From positions 42,983 to 106,982 of the forward strand of contig JAOTYD010000011.1 in NCBI GenBank assembly GCA_029862005.1: a stretch of DNA of 64,000 nucleotides, given 5' to 3'. The notes beneath the pieces were generated by a model. The model was not told the DNA's origin and ran no database searches. It saw only the letters and a list, made by a program, of their open reading frames with translations. Below are positions 1 to 8,940 of this stretch, one piece after another. Positions within the stretch are counted from its first letter, which is position 1. The number at the start of each line of letters is the position of its first letter. This DNA is from Gammaproteobacteria bacterium. GTDB lineage: Bacteria; Pseudomonadota; Gammaproteobacteria; GCA-001735895. The translations under genes were made by a program, and so were the position numbers.

Positions 1-1
1 G

Positions 2-565
2 GCCTGCGCGCAAATGGGTAATTATTTCAATCTACCAACCGGTACTGCCTGCGGCATGACTGACTCCAAGTTACCGGATTTCCAGGGAGGCGCGGAAAGA
101 GCCTATACCCTCGCCTGTGCCGCGACTTCGGGCGCCAATATTATTTATGAATCGGCCGGCATGTACGCGAGCCTGCTCGCTGCCTGCCCCGAGTCAATGA
201 TAATCGACAACGATATACTCGGTGCCGCGTTGCGGATTACGCGCGGTATCGAGGTGAACGAGCAGACTTTAAGTTTTGAAGACCTCAAAGATGTTTGTCT
301 CGGCAACAAGGGACACTATCTCGGTTCGGGCCAAACCCTGGAGGTTATGCAAACCGAGTATATTTATCCGGAACTCGGTGACCGCCTGAGTCCCAACGAA
401 TGGGTTGAACAGGGGAAGCCCGTGCTGCTCGACAAGGCGATCGCACGTAAAAATGAAATCCTCGATAACTATTTCCCTTCCCATGTCAGCGACGAAGTCG
501 ATCAGCAGATTCGAGCGCAGTTTAATATTTTCCTGTCGCGGGAAGTCTTTGGCCGCAGTGCCTGA
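2..565 (+). CDS. MttB-family (trimethylamine/betaine) methyltransferase, C-terminal part
   Basis: The frame is open to the left edge (four codons precede the first ATG at 14), so this is the last ~187 residues of a gene starting outside the window. The text around GTACGMTDSK and TSGANIIYESAGM is typical of the C-terminal TIM-barrel half of the MttB superfamily, which moves a methyl group from a quaternary or tertiary amine to a corrinoid protein. Archaeal MttB carries pyrrolysine in this half; no in-frame TAG is seen here, so the non-pyrrolysine (glycine betaine-type) subgroup is more likely. The gene is followed after 32 nt by a DMGDH-like flavoprotein, which fits a betaine demethylation locus. 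No corrinoid protein gene is visible; it may lie upstream. Substrate is inferred. Confidence 0.85.
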   Translation, partial: ACAQMGNYFNLPTGTACGMTDSKLPDFQGGAERAYTLACAATSGANIIYESAGMYASLLAACPESMIIDNDILGAALRITRGIEVNEQTLSFEDLKDVCLGNKGHYLGSGQTLEVMQTEYIYPELGDRLSPNEWVEQGKPVLLDKAIARKNEILDNYFPSHVSDEVDQQIRAQFNIFLSREVFGRSA

Positions 566-597
566 GTTTTTTTGATCTAATACCAAGGATTTAGCAG

Positions 598-3012
598 ATG
601 AAAGAACATGCCAGAGTCGTCATTATCGGAGGTGGTTCACTCGGAGTGAACCTGCTATACCATCTGACCCGTGAGGGCTGGACCGACGTGGTGCTGGTCG
701 AGAAAGGCGAGTTGACCAGTGGCTCGACCTGGCACGCGGCCGGGCTCTGCTCAAACTTCATTGGCAATCACACGGTTGCCCAGATTCATAACTACACGAT
801 CAAGCTCTACAACGAAATCCTGCCCGAGGAAACCGGTGAGAAATCCAGCTTTCACCAAACCGGAAGTATCCGCCAGGGATTTACCCGGGTCGAGGAAGAA
901 TGGTTTAAAAATCTTGAAAGCCGCGCCAAAAACATCGGCTTTGAATTCAACATCGTAACCAAAGAAGAAGCCCGGAAGCTTAATCCTTTCATGAACTTCG
1001 ACAAGGCCCGGGTCATCGCCAGTACCCCGAATGATGGTCACGTGGATCCCACTTCGGTGGTCATGCCGTTGTCCAAACTGGCGCGCGACAAGGGTGCCGA
1101 GATCTATCGGTTTACCCGCGTTACCGAGATCAACGAGCTGCGTTCCGGTGAATGGGAGGTTGTTACCGACAAGGGCAAAATCGTGGCAGAGCACGTGGTC
1201 AATGCGGCCGGCTGTTTCGCTCGTGAAATCGGTGCGATGGTGGGTATCAACGTGCCGTTGATCAATCTCGAACATCAGTACCTGGTTACCGAAAAACACC
1301 CCGATATCGAGGCACTGGGCTGGGAATTGCCAGTGTGTCGTGATTCCTATAGCTCCGCCTACATCCGCCAGGAGGGGCTCGGCTTCCTGGTCGGACCTTA
1401 CGAGATGTGGGGCTCGCGACCGTGGGCGCTCGACGGCATGGACTGGTCTTTCGATCGCGAATTGTTCGAGCCGAACCTGGATGTATTAATGCCATTCCTT
1501 GAGCGTTGTTTTGAATTGACTCCTAAATTCGAGGAAGTCGGGGTTAAATCGGTCGTTAATGGGCCGATCACTCACACCCCGGACGATAATATTCTGGCGG
1601 GACCCGTCGCCGGTCTGCGCAACTTCTGGAATCTTTGCGGCGCCAGCATCGGCATCGCCCAGGGCGGAATCGGCAAGTACATGGCGCAGTGGTTGAAGTA
1701 TGGTCAGACCGAAATCAACATGGCATCACTCGATACACGTCGCTTCGGCGACTGGGCCGACAGAAAATACTGCACCATCAAGGCGATCGAGTCATACGAG
1801 GCCATGTATGCCGTTGGTGCACCCAACGACAATCGACCCCACGGTCGGCCGATGCGGACCAGCCCACTTTATGCGCGCCTGCTCGAACACGGCGCGGTGC
1901 ATGGGGCGGCACAGGGATACGAGAAGGCATTGTGGTTTCAGACAGACGCAGTGCGACGCGAATCGCTGAGCTGGTCGCACAGCGAGGCACACGCGGTCGT
2001 GGCCGAGGAATGCAGGGCAGTTCAGGAATCAGCGGGTATCATCGACATTTCGGGTTCAGCCAAGTACGAAATCACGGGATCGGATGCCGCGGCGTTCCTG
2101 GATCGACTCTCGTGCAATAAACTGCCGCGAGTCGGGCGTATTGGATTAAGCCTGTTTCATTCACCCAACGGCGGCATTATGTGCGAAATGTCGATTACTC
2201 GCCTCGACGAAAATCATTTTTACCTGGTGTCGGCGATCGGTTCCGAAAACAAGGACCTGCACTGGATGCAATCCAACATGGCTGATTTCGATGTCAACAT
2301 CGCCAACGTCAGCGAGGCAATCTCGTCAATGCTGATCACCGGACCCAACTCGCGCGAAATCCTGCAACAGATGACCGAGGAAGATTTGTCGAATGCTGCC
2401 TTCCCGTGGCTGTGTGCACGCAATATCCAGATCGACAGCGCCATGGTACGCATGCTGAGGGTCTCTTACGCGGGTGAACTGGGATACGAGTTGCACATGC
2501 CCTCTTACCAGTTACTGTCGATTTACGATTCGATGTGGCGCAAGGCGGAACCAATTGGTATTCGGAACTTTGGCGGTTACGCCTTCAACTCGATGCGCAT
2601 GGAGAAAATGTATCGCGCTTATGGTAACGAATTTACCGAGGAGATCAGCGGCTTCGAGGCTGGTATGGACCGCTTCATCGACACCAGTCGTGATTTTATC
2701 GGCTGTGAAAATCTGAAACAGCGACAGCAGGATGGTTACGCGATTGAACTGGCATACCTCGTCTTCGATGACCAGGTTCCCTGCGAGTGTTATGGTAATG
2801 AGGCGGTTTATCACAACGGGGTACTGATTGGGCTGACCACCGGGGGCGCCTATGGCCATCGTGTCGGTAAAAGTCTCGCCTTTGCATACCTGAAACCCGA
2901 ACTGATCAGCGCCGGGCTCGAGGTGACGGTTGACACGTCGATCGGAAGTCGCAGCGCTCATATCGCCATGGATGCGGCTTACGACCCGGCTAATGAATTG
3001 CTGCGGGCCTAG
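598..3012 (+). CDS. FAD-dependent dimethylglycine/sarcosine dehydrogenase-like demethylase with GcvT domain
   Basis: A protein of 804 residues, the usual length of dimethylglycine dehydrogenases. An N-terminal dinucleotide-binding motif (VIIGGGSLG, about residues 8-16) is followed by GSTWHAAGL near residue 41-50; the equivalent His carries covalent FAD in mammalian DMGDH. The N-terminal ~400 residues are the DAO-type oxidoreductase, then an FAO_M-like linker, then an aminomethyltransferase (GcvT) domain from about residue 430, where tetrahydrofolate accepts the formaldehyde-level carbon. Expected reaction: oxidative N-demethylation of dimethylglycine or sarcosine, yielding methylene-THF. AAGGA at 585-589, 8 nt before ATG, supports the start. 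It follows the MttB-like gene and precedes the HD-domain gene on the same strand. Dimethylglycine versus sarcosine cannot be told from sequence. Confidence 0.88.
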   Translation: MKEHARVVIIGGGSLGVNLLYHLTREGWTDVVLVEKGELTSGSTWHAAGLCSNFIGNHTVAQIHNYTIKLYNEILPEETGEKSSFHQTGSIRQGFTRVEEEWFKNLESRAKNIGFEFNIVTKEEARKLNPFMNFDKARVIASTPNDGHVDPTSVVMPLSKLARDKGAEIYRFTRVTEINELRSGEWEVVTDKGKIVAEHVVNAAGCFAREIGAMVGINVPLINLEHQYLVTEKHPDIEALGWELPVCRDSYSSAYIRQEGLGFLVGPYEMWGSRPWALDGMDWSFDRELFEPNLDVLMPFLERCFELTPKFEEVGVKSVVNGPITHTPDDNILAGPVAGLRNFWNLCGASIGIAQGGIGKYMAQWLKYGQTEINMASLDTRRFGDWADRKYCTIKAIESYEAMYAVGAPNDNRPHGRPMRTSPLYARLLEHGAVHGAAQGYEKALWFQTDAVRRESLSWSHSEAHAVVAEECRAVQESAGIIDISGSAKYEITGSDAAAFLDRLSCNKLPRVGRIGLSLFHSPNGGIMCEMSITRLDENHFYLVSAIGSENKDLHWMQSNMADFDVNIANVSEAISSMLITGPNSREILQQMTEEDLSNAAFPWLCARNIQIDSAMVRMLRVSYAGELGYELHMPSYQLLSIYDSMWRKAEPIGIRNFGGYAFNSMRMEKMYRAYGNEFTEEISGFEAGMDRFIDTSRDFIGCENLKQRQQDGYAIELAYLVFDDQVPCECYGNEAVYHNGVLIGLTTGGAYGHRVGKSLAFAYLKPELISAGLEVTVDTSIGSRSAHIAMDAAYDPANELLRA

Positions 3013-3064
3013 TCTCTGCGATAAGATGGCTGGCCGGTAAAACCTGTTGAAACGGGAGATTGCG

Positions 3065-3652
3065 ATGAAAACTGTTAATTTTACCCGCATGGAAGATGGC
3101 ACCCGCGAAGAGTACCAGTTCCTGGACCGGATGGAAGACGAGTACAAAGCAGGGCTTCCCGAGCGCATCATGGATAGTTTGCGCAAGCTCGAACACAGTT
3201 TCTCGGGTTACAAGATCAATCGCCTGCAGCACAGCCTGCAGGGCGCAACCCGGGCATTTCGTGCTAGCGAGTCGGACGAAATGATTATCGCGGTGTTGCT
3301 GCATGACATTGGTGACGATCTCGCCCCCTACTCACACAGCGAAATGGCCGCGGCGATACTGCGCCCGTTCGTATCCGAGAAAATCTACTGGATTGTCAAG
3401 CATCACGGTGTTTTTCAAATGTATTATTACGCACATCACTGCGGTGGCGAACGCAATGCCCGTGAAATGTTCAAGGACAATCCCTGGTACCAGGCCGCGA
3501 TCGATTTTTGTCATAACTACGACCAGAACTGCTTTGACCCAGACTATGACACGGAGCCTCTCGAATTCTTCGAGCCCATCCTGCGCCGGGTTCTGTCAAA
3601 ACCCAGTCTAGAAGATCCTGAACAGGTTGCCCGGTACGGTAGGGCCAGCTAG
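3065..3652 (+). CDS. HD-domain protein, PhnZ/TmpB/MIOX-like di-iron oxygenase candidate
   Basis: A soluble protein of 195 residues. Metal ligand candidates in HD-domain order are H56 (RLQHSL), H80-D81 (LLHDIGD), H91, H113 or H114 and D153 (NYDQN). This is the six-ligand spacing of HD proteins that bind two irons, including the mixed-valent oxygenases MIOX, PhnZ and TmpB, and the length matches PhnZ/TmpB. TmpB acts on a trimethylammonio-phosphonate and releases glycine betaine, so the position beside MttB-like and DMGDH-like genes is suggestive. An ordinary HD phosphohydrolase is the main alternative. The ATG at 3065 is chosen over an in-frame TTG at 3047 because GGGAG (3054-3058) sits correctly before it. 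Substrate unknown. Confidence 0.75.
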   Translation: MKTVNFTRMEDGTREEYQFLDRMEDEYKAGLPERIMDSLRKLEHSFSGYKINRLQHSLQGATRAFRASESDEMIIAVLLHDIGDDLAPYSHSEMAAAILRPFVSEKIYWIVKHHGVFQMYYYAHHCGGERNAREMFKDNPWYQAAIDFCHNYDQNCFDPDYDTEPLEFFEPILRRVLSKPSLEDPEQVARYGRAS

Positions 3653-3661
3653 CACGCTAAT

Positions 3662-3698
3662 CCAGTGGTTTAACCAGGTCTTAACCGTGGCATTTTTT
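3662..3698 (+). terminator. Putative intrinsic terminator after the HD-domain gene
   Basis: An imperfect hairpin pairs 3662-3670 (CCAGTGGTT) with 3683-3690 (AACCGTGG), with an internal mismatch, and is followed by a run of six T at 3693-3698. It lies 10 nt after the HD-gene stop and would close the methylated-amine transcript. The stem is short, so strength is uncertain. Confidence 0.45.
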
Positions 3699-3749
3699 CC
3701 TCGATTACAAACGCGATTCATTATTGCTTTTGCAATCTAGCACTTAAGC

Positions 3750-3779
3750 TTGACTGTGCTCGCTACCATCGAGTCTAAC
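3750..3779 (+). promoter_or_regulatory. Possible sigma70 promoter in the 3653-3891 gap
   Basis: TTGACT (3750-3755) and TCTAAC (3774-3779) are 18 nt apart, upstream of the ammonia-lyase-like gene at 3892. The -10 match is only 4 of 6. The rest of this 239-nt gap holds the terminator-like hairpin and nothing else I recognise. Confidence 0.25.
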
Positions 3780-3891
3780 CAGAACCATCCGAGACACTGA
3801 CTTTTCACTTTATTCGTCCAACCGGGATTTGCGGCTTTATTCCTGATCGCATTTCGGTAGACTTGGCGCTTCCAGTACGATCGAAAGGCAG

Positions 3892-5079
3892 ATGGCAATT
3901 ATGCCCGCAAAACTGAGTCATTATGGCAATACGACGGCCGCAACGCCCGCAATCGCTTATCCCGTCGAGCTGATGGAAATTGCCAGCCTGGAAAAATCCC
4001 GGCTTGCCTTTGACGAGATTTCACGCTGGCCGGGTTACCAGGCCACGCCGCTGTATCGACTTGATTCGCTTGCCCGTGAGATCAAGGTCAGCGAAATTTT
4101 TTACAAGGATGAAGCACAACGTTTCAAGCTGAAAAGTTTCAAGGCATTGGGCGGCGCCTATGCGGTAGCGCGTCAACTGCAAGCCCGAATTTTTGAAGCC
4201 ACCGGAGAAAACGCAAGCATCGAAGATTTATTGAGCAATACCTACGATTCGATTACCCGTGACATCGTGATTAGTTGTGCGACCGATGGTAACCACGGAC
4301 GCTCGGTTGCCTGGGGATGTCAAATGTTCGGCTGTCGCTGTGTCATCTATATTCACCGCGACGTTTCCGAGGGACGCAAACAGGCGATTGAAGATCTTGG
4401 TGCCGAAGTTATCCGCATCACCGGTAATTATGATGACTCGATCAAACAGGCAGACCGGGAGGCGCGCACACACGGTCGAATCATCGTCTCAGATACCAGC
4501 TATCCGGGCTACACGGATATCCCGCGGGATGTAGCCCTTGGATATACCGTTATGCTTGCTGAAGCCGTTGACCAGATGCAGGACATCATTCCGACTCATG
4601 TTTTTATCCAGGGCGGCGTCGGTGGCCTGGCGGCAGCCGAGTGTGCCTATTTCTGGGAACTATGGGGCGAGCGGCGTCCACGATTTATCGTGGTTGAACC
4701 GGAACAGGCCAACTGTCTGCAGCAGTCAGCGCAAGCTGGTCATCCGGTAACCGTTGCAGGAGACCTCGATACCCTGATGGCCGGGCTTGCCTGTGGCGAA
4801 GTGTCGTTGCTAGCCTGGGAGATACTCAGGCCTGGCGCCAACGATTTCATGACCCTGAGTGAAGATGCCATTGTTCCCTGCATGCGCCTGCTGGCGCGGG
4901 GCAATCCTGAAATCGAAGCCGGTGAATCCGCAGTTGCGGGTATCGCGGCACTTATCGCGGCACGCGATGACGAGGCAATGTCAAACACTTTGGGTCTCGA
5001 TGCATCCAGCCGGATTTTTATTATCGGTACCGAGGGAGCGACTGACCCGGAACTCTACCAGAAACTGGTGGCAGCCTGA
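3892..5079 (+). CDS. Diaminopropionate ammonia-lyase-like PLP enzyme
   Basis: A fold-type II PLP enzyme of 395 residues. The Schiff-base lysine is expected at K84 in SFKALGGAYA; TDGNHGRSVAWG and the phosphate-binding QGGVGGLAAAE are both in place. The SFKALGGAYA and TDGNHGRS text and the length match 2,3-diaminopropionate ammonia-lyases (YgeX/DpaL), which convert diaminopropionate to pyruvate and two ammonia; threonine dehydratase and cysteine synthase relatives are less similar. The next gene starts 2 nt after this stop and encodes an M24 enzyme, so the two are probably cotranscribed and coupled. The true substrate could be another diamino acid. The start at 3892 follows an AAAGGCAG purine stretch. 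Confidence 0.78.
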   Translation: MAIMPAKLSHYGNTTAATPAIAYPVELMEIASLEKSRLAFDEISRWPGYQATPLYRLDSLAREIKVSEIFYKDEAQRFKLKSFKALGGAYAVARQLQARIFEATGENASIEDLLSNTYDSITRDIVISCATDGNHGRSVAWGCQMFGCRCVIYIHRDVSEGRKQAIEDLGAEVIRITGNYDDSIKQADREARTHGRIIVSDTSYPGYTDIPRDVALGYTVMLAEAVDQMQDIIPTHVFIQGGVGGLAAAECAYFWELWGERRPRFIVVEPEQANCLQQSAQAGHPVTVAGDLDTLMAGLACGEVSLLAWEILRPGANDFMTLSEDAIVPCMRLLARGNPEIEAGESAVAGIAALIAARDDEAMSNTLGLDASSRIFIIGTEGATDPELYQKLVAA

Positions 5080-5081
5080 TC

Positions 5082-6254
5082 ATGACCGATGCCCCCGAAC
5101 GCGGATTCGCCATGAGTGAGTTCGAGGTCAGAACCGAACGTGCGCAACAATTGATGCGTGACGAAAAAATCGATGTCATGTTGCTGACAACCGAGCCCCA
5201 TGTGCGCTATTTCAGCGGCTTCCTGACCCAGTTCTGGCAGAGTCCGACCCGCCCCTGGTTTTTACTGTTACCCCTGTCTGGCAAGCCAATTGCCGTCATT
5301 CCTTCGATCGGTGTCGCTGGAATGCAGCAGTGCTGGATCGACGATATTCGCAGCTGGTCTTCGCCACAGCCGCAGGATGATGGTATCTCGTTGCTGCTGG
5401 CGGCGATTCGTGAGATACCCCGGCGCTTCGGTCGTTTGGCTATGACCCTCGGTACCGAGAGTTACCTGCGTATGCCCGCCCGCGATTATCGCCATCTCGA
5501 AACCGAGTTGACAGAATTCGAACTGGCCGATTGTGCCGACCTGATGCTCAGGCTTTGCAGCGTCAAGTCATCTGCCGAGATAGCCAAGATAAGGTACGTC
5601 TGCGAACTCGCCTCGGACAGCTTCAATGCACTGCCCGAATTCGCCCGTATGGGTCAGAGCGAACGCGACATACTGCGTGCGATGCGGATCGATTTGCTCT
5701 CCCGTGGGGCCGATCATACGCCCTACATCGTCTCTGCATCTGGCCAGGGTGGTTATGGCGATATCATTATGGGACCCAGTGACCGCGTACTCGAAGATGG
5801 GGACGTGTTAATCATCGATACCGGCACTATATACGACGGCTATTACTGCGACTTCGACCGCAACTTCGGTTTCGGCCATGCGTCGGAGCAAAGCCTGCGA
5901 GCCTATGAAACCGTTTACCGCAGTACCGATGCCGGCCTCGCAACCGCCAGGCCCGGTGCCACGACCACCGACATCTGGCAGGCAATGTGGTCGGTGCTGG
6001 AGCGCGGTGGCGCGCAAGGTAATGATGATATTGGCCGCATGGGCCATGGGCTGGGCGCTCAGTTGACCGAGTGGCCGTCAATCACGGCAACCGACCAGAC
6101 TCCGCTGGTGCCGGGCATGGTGATAACGCTCGAGCCAGGCATGGAATTTGAACCGGGAAAACTGATGGTGCACGAAGAAAATATTTTAATTACTGAATCA
6201 GGTGCCGAACTCCTTAGCAAGCGCGCGGCCGCCGAAATGCCGATCATCGATTAA
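5082..6254 (+). CDS. M24 family metallopeptidase-fold enzyme (Xaa-Pro dipeptidase/creatinase/ectoine hydrolase type)
   Basis: A 390-residue pita-bread protein: N-terminal creatinase-like domain (about 15-160) and catalytic M24 domain. All five dimetal ligands are visible: D246 and D257 (IDTGTIYDGYYCDFD), H322 (GHGLG), E351 (TLEPGME) and E365 or E366 (VHEENIL). M24 members without peptidase activity include creatinase and the ectoine hydrolase DoeA/EutD, so family alone does not give the substrate. Coupling to a diamino acid ammonia-lyase-like gene favours a small-molecule amidohydrolase over a general peptidase; this is inference. An internal ATG at 5112 is an equally reasonable start. Confidence 0.82.
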   Translation: MTDAPERGFAMSEFEVRTERAQQLMRDEKIDVMLLTTEPHVRYFSGFLTQFWQSPTRPWFLLLPLSGKPIAVIPSIGVAGMQQCWIDDIRSWSSPQPQDDGISLLLAAIREIPRRFGRLAMTLGTESYLRMPARDYRHLETELTEFELADCADLMLRLCSVKSSAEIAKIRYVCELASDSFNALPEFARMGQSERDILRAMRIDLLSRGADHTPYIVSASGQGGYGDIIMGPSDRVLEDGDVLIIDTGTIYDGYYCDFDRNFGFGHASEQSLRAYETVYRSTDAGLATARPGATTTDIWQAMWSVLERGGAQGNDDIGRMGHGLGAQLTEWPSITATDQTPLVPGMVITLEPGMEFEPGKLMVHEENILITESGAELLSKRAAAEMPIID

Positions 6255-6267
6255 CACGGTACCCGAT

Positions 6268-6771
6268 ATGAAACAGTTCCTGGTCAACTTGAGCACGCAG
6301 AACCGCTACTGGGTCGGGCTGATCCTGATCGGCATCGCCCTCGAAGGTGTCGCACTCTACTACCAGTATGTGCTGGACGAATGGCCCTGCGTGCTGTGCA
6401 TTCATATCCGCATCTGGGTGGCTGCATTTGTTTTACTTGCGCTGATCGCAATTTTCTTCACGCGCTCTATTACTATTATGCGTATTGCGCATGGACTAAA
6501 TGCCGGGATCATGGCCGGATTTCTCGAGCGCAGCTGGCGGGTTCTTGCGGTCGAGCGCGGATGGATTTTTGGCGACTGCGACATAAACCTCGGTATGCCC
6601 GAGTGGTTCGCACTGGATAAGTGGATTCCGACCCTATTTGAAGTACAAACTGCCTGCGGTTATACCCCGCTGATAATATTTGGAATTACCATGGCCGAAA
6701 TGCTGGTCGTAATTTCGGTGCTTATGCTGATAATGAGCGCAGCAGTTTTCGTTGCCAGTTGGTTCGATTAG
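6268..6771 (+). CDS. dsbB: Disulfide bond formation protein DsbB
   Basis: An inner-membrane protein of 167 residues with four predicted helices. It carries both redox pairs of the family: C41-V-L-C44 in the first periplasmic loop and C104 with C130 in the second (GDCDINLG, QTACGYTP). DsbB reoxidises DsbA and passes electrons to quinone. The ATG at 6268 is preferred over upstream in-frame codons because it starts directly before the first hydrophobic helix. No dsbA gene is visible nearby. Strong call. Confidence 0.93.
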   Translation: MKQFLVNLSTQNRYWVGLILIGIALEGVALYYQYVLDEWPCVLCIHIRIWVAAFVLLALIAIFFTRSITIMRIAHGLNAGIMAGFLERSWRVLAVERGWIFGDCDINLGMPEWFALDKWIPTLFEVQTACGYTPLIIFGITMAEMLVVISVLMLIMSAAVFVASWFD

Positions 6772-6841
6772 CCGCGATCGAACCAGCAGTGTCTAAAGCC
6801 TTCTCTATAATGACCTCAACAAAATGCAAGTGAAACTGTCC

Positions 6842-8344
6842 ATGATAACAACCATAAGCAAAGCTTTTTCAGAGACTTTCTTGGCCACTCTGCAGACTGG
6901 TATAAGCAGTTCATCATCGCTTTCCTGATTATTAATCCAATCGTATTTGCGATCAGCCCCTTCGTTGCGGGATGGCTACTCATCCTTGAATTCATTTTTA
7001 CACTTGCGATGGCACTTAAATGCTATCCGTTACAGCCGGGTGGACTGCTCGCAATCGAAGCCATCGTAATGGGCATGTCCAGCCCGGAAGCCGTTTACCA
7101 GGAAACCATCGCTAATTTTGAGGTCATTCTATTGTTGATGTTCATGGTTGCCGGTATTTATTTTATGCGCGACCTGCTGCTGTACACTTTTACCAAGATC
7201 CTGCTTTCGATCAAATCCAAGGCATTGTTGTCTTTCCTGTTCAGTATTACCGCAGCCGTCCTGAGTGCCTTCCTCGATGCGTTAACCGTAACCGCGGTAT
7301 TGATTTCGGTCGCGATCGGTTTTTACTCGGTATATCACCGCGTAGCATCGGGCAAACAGTTCCATCAGGCGGAGCACGATCACAGTACTGATGCCGAAGT
7401 TATCCACGATCGGCGTGCCGAGCTCAGGCAATTCCGTTCGTTTCTGCGTAGCCTGATCATGCACGGCGCGGTCGGCACCGCACTGGGCGGTGTATGCACA
7501 CTCGTCGGTGAGCCGCAAAACCTGTTGATCGCCGAACGCGCCGGCTGGAATTTCATGGAATTTTTCTGGCGCATGGCGCCGATTACGATGCCGGTTCTGG
7601 TCGCCGGACTGATTACCAGCGTGGTACTGGAAAAAACCAGGTGGTTTTCGTACGGGGCAACGTTGCCCGAGTCGGTCGCCGCGACCCTGTCCGCTTACGA
7701 TGCCGAACAGGATGCCAATCGTAATCACCGGGCGAAGGCAACCCTGGTCATCCAGGCCGTCGTCGGCATCATCCTGGTCTTTTCCCTCGCCTTCCACGTG
7801 GCATCTGTAGGACTGGTGGGCTTGATGGTAATCGTGCTGTTAACTTCCTTTAACGGTATCGTCGAGGAGCATCAGATTGGCCACGCATTCGAGGAATGCT
7901 TTACCCTTCACCGCACTGCTGGTGGTATTTTTTGCGATCGTCGCCGTCATCCATGAGCAGCATTTGTTCTCGCCGGTCATCGAGCAGGTACTGGCAATGG
8001 ATCGAGATCTGCAACCGATCATGTTCTTTATCGCCAACGGCGTACTATCGATGATATCCGATAATGTTTTCGTGGCCACTGTTTACATTAACGAAGTTTC
8101 CGCGGCCTTCAAGGCAGGCACCATCGATCGTGAGCAGTTCGATGTTCTTGCGATTGCGATTAACACCGGCACCAACCTGCCGAGTGTCGCCACGCCCAAT
8201 GGGCAGGCCGCGTTTTTGTTCCTGTTAACCTCGGCCCTGGCCCCCCTGATTCGCCTTTCCTACGTCAATATGCTGTGGATGGCCCTGCCCTACACCATCG
8301 TCCTTAGCATAGTCGGCATGATCGCGATCGCGACTGCGTTTTAG
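6842..8344 (+). pseudogene. nhaB: Na+/H+ antiporter NhaB, interrupted by two frameshifts
   Basis: Pieced together, the frames give nearly a whole NhaB, an inner-membrane sodium/proton antiporter of about 500 residues. The start MITTISKAF reads from ATG 6842, then the match moves to another frame ([14 protein letters not shown]) at the five-T run 6865-6869; one more T would restore it. The main part ([40 protein letters not shown]) runs to about 7896. It then shifts again at GAGGAA-T-GCT, where T7897 looks like an extra base, and continues as [18 protein letters not shown] to 8344 ([20 protein letters not shown]). The C-terminus is somewhat shorter than E. coli NhaB. Either a recent pseudogene or two sequencing errors; protein conservation is otherwise high, which favours error or very recent decay. 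Confidence 0.85.
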
Positions 8345-8940
8345 CTGGCATAGCGTTCTATTATTCCGGGCTCGTTCAGCTCGAGCCATTGCAGCGCGAT
8401 AATGGTCGCGGAAGACCGGATTTTACCGTCGCACACCCAGCTGAAAGCCTGTGCAGAATCAATAACCATGACCCGAATGTCTTCATGTTCATGTGGAAGC
8501 CCGTGGATACCACCGACGCCTTCGCTATCGACGATCCCGCAGAAAAGACTGCAATGTTCGGTGGTACCGCCGGGACTGACGTAATAGTGGCTGATTGCTT
8601 CCAGTTCTCTGATGTGGCAACCCGCTTCCTCGTCGCATTCACGGATCGCAACATCCAGTGCAGACTCTTCCGTTTCGATAACTCCGGCAACGCATTCGAT
8701 GAGCCAGGGTCCATCGGTATCGCCTATCGCACCGGCCCTGAACTGTTCTATCAGTACCACCTTTTCGCGAACGGGGTCGTAGGGCAGCACCGCAACCACG
8801 GTGCCACGTTCAAAAATTTCACGCGTGAATACCGGGCTGAACCCGCCACCAAATAGCTCATGAGAGATGCTGTACTCGTCCAGCTTGAAGTACTTTTCAA
8901 ATAGCGTGACGTGTTGTTCTAGCTTCCACTTGTATTTCAC
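8341..8940 (-). CDS. nudF: ADP-ribose pyrophosphatase (Nudix)
   Basis: A 199-residue Nudix hydrolase. The box is complete: G86, E92, R100-E101, E104-E105, G107 in the pattern Gx5Ex7REUxEExGU. The N-terminal part ([26 protein letters not shown]) and the VIETEES stretch are typical of the ADP-ribose pyrophosphatase group, which splits ADP-ribose to AMP and ribose-5-phosphate. The start is GTG at 8940, which overlaps the kdsB stop (GTGA), so translation may be coupled to kdsB. Its 3' end overlaps the end of nhaB tail to tail by 4 nt. Other nucleoside diphosphate sugars are possible substrates. Confidence 0.85.
   Translation of the reverse strand: MKYKWKLEQHVTLFEKYFKLDEYSISHELFGGGFSPVFTREIFERGTVVAVLPYDPVREKVVLIEQFRAGAIGDTDGPWLIECVAGVIETEESALDVAIRECDEEAGCHIRELEAISHYYVSPGGTTEHCSLFCGIVDSEGVGGIHGLPHEHEDIRVMVIDSAQAFSWVCDGKIRSSATIIALQWLELNEPGIIERYAS

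Noticed and set aside
2512..3186. Minus-strand open frame of 224 residues over the end of the DMGDH-like gene and the HD gene
   Set aside because: Overlaps two well-supported genes on the other strand and has no recognisable domain.
6806..6811. TATAAT before nhaB as a promoter
   Set aside because: A perfect -10 but no acceptable -35 at 16-18 nt, so I did not list it.
7877..8344. Separate small antiporter gene downstream of the main nhaB frame
   Set aside because: Its sequence is the direct continuation of NhaB in another frame, so a frameshifted piece rather than a gene of its own.
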